A program made the position numbers and the translations under genes. DNA of 6,466 nt from Phycisphaerales bacterium. GTDB taxonomy: Bacteria > Planctomycetota > Phycisphaerae > Phycisphaerales > UBA1924. Shown piece after piece: positions 1 through 5,031 of the stretch (position 1 is the first letter of the stretch; the number at the start of each line of letters is the position of its first letter). The DNA is taken from positions 1-6,466 of the forward strand of contig JALSHW010000309.1 in the NCBI GenBank assembly GCA_026982035.1, written 5' to 3'. The notes under the pieces were generated by a model, which had not been told where the DNA came from, did no database searches, and worked only from the letters and a program-made list of their open reading frames with translations.

Positions 1-212
1 CCATCGGGGAAGCATCGGCAGATGTGTGTGTATGCCCAGGAGACGGCGAGCATGAGCAGGCCGATGGCGGCGAGGTAAAGGATTGAGGCGTGTCCGGTGA
101 AGAGGAAGGCAAGACCGAGGACATAGAGGCGTGAGGTTCCCCAGTCGCCGTAGAGGAGTGGTCCTGCGTGGATCCACCGGAGGTTTCGGGGGCGTGAGGC
201 GGTGGTGAGCAT
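1..212 (-). CDS. Membrane protein, N-terminal fragment (possible APC-family permease), runs off left edge
   Basis: Reading the minus strand from the ATG at 212-210, 70 codons stay open to the window edge. The protein begins MLTTASRPRNLRWIHAGPLL and then has a hydrophobic run at residues 29-61 with the core SRLYVLGLAFLFTG and ILYLAAIGLLMLAVSWAY, which would make one or two membrane segments. It ends at ICRCFPDG. Codon choice is mostly C-ending (CTC, ATC, ACC, GCC), as in the other minus-strand genes here, which supports real coding. The 'GPLLYGDWGTSRLYVLGLAF' stretch resembles N-termini that I associate with planctomycete amino-acid-permease-like (APC superfamily) proteins, but that is recollection and only the first 70 residues are visible. 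There is no clear Shine-Dalgarno and no in-frame upstream start close by. The gene is divergent from the kinase gene. That it codes is fairly sure; the family is not. Confidence 0.7.
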   Translation of the reverse strand, partial: MLTTASRPRNLRWIHAGPLLYGDWGTSRLYVLGLAFLFTGHASILYLAAIGLLMLAVSWAYTHICRCFPD

Positions 213-470
213 GGGCTGTGACGGGGTTTTGGCCTGATGGAGTCCGGTGCGTCATTGGTCCGGTAAGGGCTATTTCTGGGGTATTGTGCGGAGTATATGA
301 CTATCGGGCGTGGGGAGGGTGGTCTGTGTCCAAGGATTGTGTGTTTTGTTGTGATCTGGTTGATCCGGGTCCACAAACCGGGCGTATCTTGGTACAGTGT
401 TGATCCGGGCCAAATGGGTCGTGCTGTAAGAGGGCGGGTTTGTGTTCCTCGTTGCGGGATGCTTTTTGTA

Positions 471-497
471 GGAAACTTTCCGGAGCCCAATCATTGG
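471..497. repeat. Pair of 11-base odd palindromes upstream of the kinase gene
   Basis: GGAAACTTTCC at 471-481 and CCAATCATTGG at 487-497 are each perfect palindromes with 5-base arms around a central C. Their centres are 16 bases apart, about one and a half helical turns. They could be operator half-sites or chance. Different arm sequences argue against a single repeated operator. Confidence 0.3.
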
Positions 498-556
498 CCT
501 ACCCTCGATGTTGGTGCAGGATTGCCAATATTCATGACTTGTGTGGAACGGATATC

Positions 557-565
557 TGGTATGCT
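557..565 (+). promoter_or_regulatory. Candidate extended -10 promoter element for the kinase gene
   Basis: TGGTATGCT matches the extended -10 pattern TGnTATnnT. It would place transcription start near 572 and give a leader of roughly 50 bases before the ATG at 625. No matching -35 sits at 16-18 bases, so the call rests on the short motif alone. Confidence 0.2.
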
Positions 566-624
566 TGCCTCAAGAAGATTGTGGAACTCAATTCGAGAGC
601 GTTGATTCATGTCATAGAACCAAT

Positions 625-2025
625 ATGTCACAGAACCAAGAAGATAACTCGATCCCTCGTCTGCTGGACGATTCGCACGCTCAAGGGCGGCCTTTGTCTC
701 CTGAAGATACCGCGCCGCTGGATACAGGTTCTGATGATGCGGCGTCGATCGAAGATTCTGAAAAATCCATCATGGCGGCAACCAAGTCGGGGACGAATCT
801 GGACACGCTGATCGGTCGGTTGGTGATTGATCAGGGTTTGGCGACCAGTGATGAGGTCAAGCATTGCAAGACGATGACTCGGGCTGAGGGTGAGGAATCT
901 TCGGAAAAATCACTTGCTCATGTGCTGGTGGACCGGGAGTTTATTACCAAGCGGCAGTTGGCGCGATTGCGTGAGGCGATCGAGGCCGAGCGGTCTGGTA
1001 ATAAGATTAGTGGGTACAAGATTCTTGGGAAGCTCGGTGCTGGAGCGATGGCGACGGTGTACAAGGCCAAGCAAGTTTCGTTGGATCGGATGGTGGCGTT
1101 GAAGAAGTTGCCGGAGAAGTTTTCGCAGAATCCTCAATTTATTGAGCGGTTTTTTGCCGAGGGTCGGGCTGCTGCTTCGTTGAATCATCCCAATATTGTG
1201 CAGGCCTTTGATGTGGGCAATGAGGGGGACATTTACTACTTTGTGATGGAGTATGTTGATGGGCGGACTGTTCATGAAGATATTGTTGAGCATAAGCGGT
1301 TTGACGAGAAACATGCTATTGAGATTGTGATTCAGGTTGCCGAGGCGTTGGAGCATGCTCATGGGCAGGGATTGATTCACCGGGATGTGAAGCCCAAGAA
1401 TATTATGATTGCCAAAGAGGGGGTTGTGAAGCTTGCTGATATGGGGTTGGCGCGGGCGATTTCGGATGTTGAGGCCGCCGAGGCCGAGGCGGGGCGGGCG
1501 TTTGGGACGCCTTACTACATCTCTCCTGAGCAAATCCGGGGCGAGAAAAATATTGGGCCTCCGGCGGATATTTATTCGTTGGGGACGACGCTGTATCATA
1601 TGGTGACGGGTGCGGTGCCTTTTGAGGGCAAGAGTCCGAGTGCGGTGATGCATAAACATCTCAAGACGGAACTGACGCCTCCGGATCATGTCAATCCACG
1701 GCTTTCGGCTGGGATCAGCGAGGTCATCGAGATGATGATGGCTAAGAAGGTCAAGCATCGGTATCAGAATTGTTCGGATTTGTTGATTGATCTTCGGGCG
1801 CTCAAGGATGGGGAAGTGCCACCGATTGCGCATCACGATGTGATGCCTGAGGCGGATTTGACGGCGCTTGCCCAGGCCGAGGCGGCGGTGGTGAGTCCGA
1901 TCCAAGAGAATACGGTCAAGAAATCGAGCAATGGGATTGTTGATCGGTTGTTGTGGCCACCGTTTTTGATTGTTCTGGCGTTGCTGCTTGGGTCGTTGAT
2001 TGGCAATTTGTTGATGGCCATGTGA
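625..2025 (+). CDS. Membrane-anchored Ser/Thr protein kinase (Hanks type)
   Basis: The 466-residue product phosphorylates Ser/Thr on unidentified targets. Residues 1-55 are acidic and probably disordered. Residues 59-115 hold two similar helical repeats (IGRLVIDQGLATSDEV and LAHVLVDREFITKRQL), the pattern of MshEN/type II secretion ATPase N-terminal domains. The kinase domain spans about 131-395: glycine loop GAGAMATVY (G138, G140, third Gly replaced by Ala), VALK lysine K160, helix C Glu E179, HRDVKPKN (D254, N259), metal-binding motif DMG in place of DFG (272-274), and SPE (300-302) in place of APE. A single hydrophobic helix at about 444-463 ends almost at the C-terminus, so the kinase is probably tail-anchored and cytoplasmic with no external sensor. 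I chose ATG 625 over ATG 541 because the 28 extra residues look non-coding; neither has a clear Shine-Dalgarno. Known catalytic residues are intact, so activity is expected. It is convergent with pyrD. Confidence 0.93.
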   Translation: MSQNQEDNSIPRLLDDSHAQGRPLSPEDTAPLDTGSDDAASIEDSEKSIMAATKSGTNLDTLIGRLVIDQGLATSDEVKHCKTMTRAEGEESSEKSLAHVLVDREFITKRQLARLREAIEAERSGNKISGYKILGKLGAGAMATVYKAKQVSLDRMVALKKLPEKFSQNPQFIERFFAEGRAAASLNHPNIVQAFDVGNEGDIYYFVMEYVDGRTVHEDIVEHKRFDEKHAIEIVIQVAEALEHAHGQGLIHRDVKPKNIMIAKEGVVKLADMGLARAISDVEAAEAEAGRAFGTPYYISPEQIRGEKNIGPPADIYSLGTTLYHMVTGAVPFEGKSPSAVMHKHLKTELTPPDHVNPRLSAGISEVIEMMMAKKVKHRYQNCSDLLIDLRALKDGEVPPIAHHDVMPEADLTALAQAEAAVVSPIQENTVKKSSNGIVDRLLWPPFLIVLALLLGSLIGNLLMAM

Positions 2026-2078
2026 CCCAGACCCAGACCCAGACCTGAACTCAGACCCGGACTCAGACCCGGACTTGG
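2025..2078. repeat. Degenerate hexanucleotide tandem repeat between kinase and pyrD
   Basis: Nine consecutive 6-base units follow the pattern ACYCRG: ACCCAG three times, ACCTGA, then ACTCAG and ACCCGG alternating twice, then ACTTGG. The first base is the last base of the kinase stop codon. The array fills the whole 37-base gap and supplies the last codons and the TGA of pyrD. On the minus strand the units read CTGGGT or CCGGGT, giving several GGG tracts. A second TGA lies in frame 12 bases after the pyrD stop, in the next copy of the same unit pair. There is no hairpin terminator in the gap. Confidence 0.85.
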
Positions 2079-3013
2079 CCGACCAAATCTTGAATAGAAC
2101 TGGCCCCTTGTTTGAGGCACCATTTGTCGAGGCCTTGGATGACTTTGCGTGGGATGTTGAGGTTGGCGAAACTGCCTGCACCGATCTGCACGCAGGTTGC
2201 TCCGGCGAGGATGAACTCGGCGGCGTCTTGCCATCGGGTGACTCCACCAACGGCCATGATTGGGATGTTGGCCTGGTTGGCAAACTCAGAGGCGACGAGA
2301 TGAACCAATCGCAGGGTGATGGGGTGGATTGCTGGGCCTGACATGCCTCCGGTGGTGTTGGAGAGGATGGGCTTGCGGGTGTGGACATCGATGCCCATGG
2401 CGGGAACGGTGTTGCAGAGGGTCAGCCCATCGGCCCCGGCATCGACGGCGACCTTGGCGAGATCGACGATGGTGTGGGGGGTGCCGACGGTGATGGGGGA
2501 GAGTTTGACGAAGATTTTGGTATTGGGCGTGGTTGATCGGACTTGCTCGGTGAGTTCTTTGAGGGCTTTGGGGTCGGCGCCGAATTCGAGTCCGGAGTGG
2601 ACATTGGGGCAGGAGACATTGAGTTCGATGATTTTCATGGCGTCCACCGCGTCCATCGCGGTGGCGATTTGGACATAGTCGTCGATGGAGTCGCCTGCGA
2701 TTGAGCCGAGGATGTTGGTGTTGATGTGTTCGATTTGAGGGGCGATGTCGGCTTTCCATGCGTCGAGCCCGGGATTGGCGAGTCCGATGGCGTTGAGCAT
2801 GCCTGCCCGAGTCCATGTGATGCGTGGGAAGGGGTTGCCTGGGCGTGGTTCTTTGGTGATGGATTTGGTGACGATGGCTCCGAGGAGGCGGGGATTGATC
2901 AGATTGCAGATTTCGTCGAGTGTTCCTGCGGTTCCTGAGGCCAAGAGGATGGGTGAGGGCATGGTGATGCCACAGATTTCTGTTGATAAGCGATGGCTTG
3001 GGGTGTATCCCAT
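2063..3013 (-). CDS. pyrD: Dihydroorotate dehydrogenase, class 1B catalytic subunit
   Basis: The 316-residue product oxidises dihydroorotate to orotate, the fourth step of UMP synthesis, in the cytoplasm with FMN. The barrel motifs appear in order: PILLASGTAG (21-30), the FMN-site Lys in TKSIT (K50), NAIGLANPG (74-82), ELNVSCPNV (130-138) with C135 as the active-site base, VKLSP (169-173), GADGLTLCNT (193-202), GGMSGPAIHP (222-231), and GGVTRWQDA (256-264) leading to GATCVQIGAG. Cys rather than Ser as base, and no N-terminal membrane helix, place it in class 1. The NVSCPN and TGGMSGPAIHPI types fit class 1B, which normally works with the PyrK iron-sulfur/FAD subunit and NAD; no pyrK is in the window. 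The frame stays open 80 codons upstream to 3253, but that part overlaps the TPR gene and precedes the conserved start, so I chose ATG 3013. There is no good Shine-Dalgarno. The C-terminal VRV is encoded by the hexamer repeat. Confidence 0.95.
   Translation of the reverse strand: MGYTPSHRLSTEICGITMPSPILLASGTAGTLDEICNLINPRLLGAIVTKSITKEPRPGNPFPRITWTRAGMLNAIGLANPGLDAWKADIAPQIEHINTNILGSIAGDSIDDYVQIATAMDAVDAMKIIELNVSCPNVHSGLEFGADPKALKELTEQVRSTTPNTKIFVKLSPITVGTPHTIVDLAKVAVDAGADGLTLCNTVPAMGIDVHTRKPILSNTTGGMSGPAIHPITLRLVHLVASEFANQANIPIMAVGGVTRWQDAAEFILAGATCVQIGAGSFANLNIPRKVIQGLDKWCLKQGASSIQDLVGQVRV
2983..3011 (+). promoter_or_regulatory. Candidate promoter for the TPR/YggX-like gene, inside the pyrD 5' end
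   Basis: TTGATA at 2983-2988 is five of six to the -35 consensus. It is followed by a 17-base spacer and a weaker -10, TATCCC, at 3006-3011. Start would fall near 3018 and give a leader of about 60 bases to the GTG at 3077. The divergent gap is only 63 bases, so some promoter overlap with pyrD is expected. The -10 is poor, so this is tentative. Confidence 0.25.
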
Positions 3014-3063
3014 GTGCACACTGTACGCGAGCCGACCTACCGTTGTGAGATTCACATGACCCG

Positions 3064-3069
3064 AAGGAG
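3064..3069 (+). promoter_or_regulatory. Shine-Dalgarno that fixes a GTG start for the TPR/YggX-like gene
   Basis: AAGGAG ends seven bases before GTG 3077, an ideal spacing. The in-frame ATGs at 2993 and 3056 lie upstream of this site and have no comparable site of their own. It is the strongest ribosome binding site seen in the window. Confidence 0.75.
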
Positions 3070-3076
3070 CCAACCA

Positions 3077-3814
3077 GTGGACCTCGAAACCCGTATCACA
3101 CAGTTCAAGTCGCTTATCGAGAGCGACCCCGATAACGACATGGCTCATTTTTCGTTGGGCAATGCGCTTTTGCAGGCCGAGCGTTTGGATGAGGCGGCCG
3201 AGTCGTTTATTCGATGCACCGAGATCAATCGCGGGATGACCAAGGCGTTCCAACTTGCCGGTCGGGCGTTGATTGATTCTGGGAAGAAGGATCAGGCACA
3301 GGAGATTTTAACTTGGGGCTACATCGAGTCGGTGACGCGGGGGGACATGCTTCCCAAGAAGGCGATCGAGGAGATGCTCGGCGAGATTGATGCTCCGATT
3401 CCTGAGGTGGTGCAGAAGGGCGATCAATCCAATACTCCGACATCGGGCGGGGATTTTCGGTGCAGTAAGACCGGGCAGATGGGGCATAAGTTGGCGCGGC
3501 CGCCGTTTAAGAATGGAGTGGGGAAGTGGATTCAGGATTCGATTTCGAAAGAGACCTTTGATGAGTGGATTTCGATGGGGACGAAGATTATTAATGAGCT
3601 TCGGCTTGATCTGTCCCGCGATGATCACGATGCGGCGTATGACTATGCGATGCGGTTGTATCTTGGGTTGACTGATGATCTATTCAAGCAAGTGATGGAT
3701 GGTGCTGAGCCACCGATGCCTGATGGACAGTTTACGGGTGTGATTGAGGACATTATGGCGATGGGCGGGCATCTGGAGAGTGAACAGGGGAATCTCCACA
3801 CACGGGTTGAGTGA
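3077..3814 (+). CDS. TPR protein with C-terminal YggX-like (Fe(2+)-trafficking) domain
   Basis: With the GTG start the product is 245 residues. Residues 5-90 form two to three TPR helices pairs (DNDMAHFSLGNALLQAERLD, then MTKAFQLAGRALIDSGKKDQ), normally a protein-binding scaffold. After a linker at about 105-126, residues 127-198 match the YggX layout: a Cys near the domain start (C129 in FRCSKTG, like Cys7 of E. coli YggX), a Pro-Phe pair (RPPF), a Gly-Lys-hydrophobic step, ISKETFDEW (compare ISKEAWAQW) and INELRL (compare INEKKL). YggX proteins are linked to iron handling and protection of iron-sulfur clusters from oxidants; iron binding here is inference. The C-terminal tail of about 45 residues has no assigned domain. 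No signal peptide or membrane segment is seen, so it is probably cytoplasmic. It is divergent from pyrD and five bases ahead of the next gene, probably co-transcribed with it. The YggX match is by eye. Confidence 0.82.
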   Translation: MDLETRITQFKSLIESDPDNDMAHFSLGNALLQAERLDEAAESFIRCTEINRGMTKAFQLAGRALIDSGKKDQAQEILTWGYIESVTRGDMLPKKAIEEMLGEIDAPIPEVVQKGDQSNTPTSGGDFRCSKTGQMGHKLARPPFKNGVGKWIQDSISKETFDEWISMGTKIINELRLDLSRDDHDAAYDYAMRLYLGLTDDLFKQVMDGAEPPMPDGQFTGVIEDIMAMGGHLESEQGNLHTRVE

Positions 3815-3819
3815 TTTGA

Positions 3820-4167
3820 GTGGATGAAGGCGATCAACAACCCGATGAATACGCTATGCACGCCGAGCCCGCATCAACCCATGCCCCGTTGAGTGTCGTT
3901 ATTGACGAAGAATGCGAGACCGATCGCGGCTGGGTGTATTATGTGACACTCTCGTGGAAATCCCGGGGGACGACCGGGCATCAGATTACATTGAGCTGGG
4001 TCGATCACGATCAACTCACTGGGGGTTCAATTCCGCCGAGCCATCTCATCGAGCGTGTAGCAACCATCGTCGCCACGGCGATGGGTGTCGATGAGATGCC
4101 TGAGAGGTTTGATGTGTCGTCGATGCGTCGGACGATTCCGGAGTTTGAGCGGCTGATCAACTCCTGA
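3820..4167 (+). CDS. Conserved-looking small protein of unknown function
   Basis: I do not recognise this 115-residue protein. It starts at GTG 3820, five bases after the TPR/YggX-like stop; a weak GAG at 3809-3811 lies eight bases upstream. ATG 3856 would be an alternative start and would remove a poorly structured 12-residue tail. The middle (VIDEECETDRGWVYYVTLSW, then GHQITLSWVDHDQLTGG) looks like alternating beta strands, followed by a helix (PSHLIERVATIVATAMG) and an ending with FDVSSMRRTIPEFERLI. It is acidic, has three Trp, and has no membrane segment or signal peptide. Codon use is less extreme than in the flanking plus-strand genes but still coding-like. Position suggests co-expression with the YggX-like protein and perhaps with the permease 52 bases downstream. 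No function is proposed. Confidence 0.75.
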   Translation: MDEGDQQPDEYAMHAEPASTHAPLSVVIDEECETDRGWVYYVTLSWKSRGTTGHQITLSWVDHDQLTGGSIPPSHLIERVATIVATAMGVDEMPERFDVSSMRRTIPEFERLINS

Positions 4168-4219
4168 TCAATCGAGTCCCTAGAGTGTACCGGTCGTTGG
4201 TGGCCATGCCGGAGCTTGT

Positions 4220-5029
4220 ATGGACATCGTTGAGATTTTGATTCGGGTTGGGCTTGGTGTGGTTGCCGGGGTTGTTGGTGGGCTTGCTGGGCTTGGGGGG
4301 TCGATTATTATGCTGCCTGCGATGGCGATGATCTGGGGGTATGACGACGAGGAGCAGACTCGGCATCATGTGTATATGGCCGCGGCGATGGTGGTTAATG
4401 TGGTGGTGGCGTTGTCGTCGACGGTGATGCATGCCAAGAAGAAGGCGGCTCGCAAGGATGTGTTGATGTCGTTGGTGCCTTCGATGACTGCTGGGATGGC
4501 GGCGGGGGTGTTGATGGCGGGGGAATCGCCTGGGCGGTGGTCATTGGTGGCGTTTGCTGGGTTTATCTGGTTGTACTGCATTTACAACATCGTCACAACG
4601 ATCAAGAAGATGCCGGATCATCCGATTGATTCACCTTCGCCATCGGGTTGGAAGATGGTGGCTGTGGGTCTCTTTGTTGGGATTGTTTCTGGATACCTTG
4701 GGATTGGTGGGGGGATTTTGTTGGTGCCTTTGTTGCAGATTTCGGGGTTGCCTTTGCGTCATGCCATTGCCGGGAGTGCGGGGGTGATGTGGATCAGTTC
4801 GATTATTGGTGCGTCGTTGAAGTTGTATACGCTGCCGAGTATTTCGCGGGTCGATGGGACGCATTTGACGATTGGTGATGCGATGTCCTTTGCGGTTCCG
4901 ATTGGGGCTGGGGCGTTGATGGGCGCGTATTTGGGTGCTTGGATTGCTCACAAGATCAAGTTGCCTCATTTGAAGTTGGTGATCGCGTTGATTTTGGCGG
5001 TGGCGGCGGTGAAGATGGTGATGCGTTAG
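4220..5029 (+). CDS. TauE/SafE (TSUP) family inner-membrane permease
   Basis: The 269-residue product is almost entirely hydrophobic, with about eight membrane segments. It carries the family's internal duplication: GLAGLGGSIIMLP at 21-33 and GYLGIGGGILLVP at 158-170, each followed by a helix pair, with RHHVYMAAAMVVN (48-60) and RHAIAGSAGVMW (180-191) as the matching second motifs. A polar loop at about 129-143 joins the halves. Family members move sulfite, sulfonates, sulfoacetate and other organic anions, but the substrate cannot be read from sequence and no sulfur-metabolism gene is nearby. Start ATG 4220 has GGAG at 4211-4214, five bases upstream. It lies 52 bases after the unknown 115-residue gene with no terminator between them, so co-transcription is possible. 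It ends two bases from the uvrB stop on the other strand. Codons are strongly TTG/GTG/GGG-biased. Confidence 0.93.
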   Translation: MDIVEILIRVGLGVVAGVVGGLAGLGGSIIMLPAMAMIWGYDDEEQTRHHVYMAAAMVVNVVVALSSTVMHAKKKAARKDVLMSLVPSMTAGMAAGVLMAGESPGRWSLVAFAGFIWLYCIYNIVTTIKKMPDHPIDSPSPSGWKMVAVGLFVGIVSGYLGIGGGILLVPLLQISGLPLRHAIAGSAGVMWISSIIGASLKLYTLPSISRVDGTHLTIGDAMSFAVPIGAGALMGAYLGAWIAHKIKLPHLKLVIALILAVAAVKMVMR

Positions 5030-5031
5030 GG

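Larger units (their letters stand above)
213..624. other. Divergent intergenic region with weak promoter-like elements
   Basis: These 412 bases separate the divergent membrane-protein and kinase genes. Open frames here on either strand are short, overlap each other and read as Cys/Trp/Gly-rich or Pro/Thr-rich low-information protein, so I call none of them. Visible elements are an 11-base direct repeat GTTGATCCGGG at 359-369 and 399-409 (exactly 40 bases apart) and two 11-base odd palindromes at 471-481 and 487-497. For the kinase there are two weak promoter candidates: TCCACA(370-375)-17-TACAGT(393-398) with an extended TG, and an extended -10 at 557-565. For the minus-strand gene there is a TATACT box at 297-292 without a good -35. 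No tRNA, rRNA or convincing structured RNA was seen. Confidence 0.55.

Noticed and set aside
541..624. Upstream ATG extending the kinase by 28 residues
   Set aside because: The added residues (MWNGYLVCLPQEDCG and so on) look like translated spacer, and there is no ribosome binding site. ATG 625 begins a plausible acidic N-terminus.
218..811. Three overlapping plus-strand frames in and after the divergent region (218-403, 297-605, 440-811)
   Set aside because: They overlap each other and the kinase, have Cys/Trp/Arg-rich composition and lack ribosome binding sites or recognisable features.
910..2388. Long open frame on the minus strand (492 codons) opposite the kinase gene
   Set aside because: It is Arg/His/Pro-rich with no domain pattern, runs through the hexamer array as a Gly-Ser run and lies opposite an unmistakable kinase. 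It is a by-product of biased codon use.
3014..3253. 80-codon upstream extension of pyrD
   Set aside because: It overlaps the divergent TPR gene and its ribosome binding site, and class 1B proteins normally begin close to the residues encoded at 3013.
4159..4175. Short repeat TGATCAA at the end of the 115-residue gene and just after it, considered as an operator
   Set aside because: One copy is coding and the match is only seven or eight bases, so it is easily chance.
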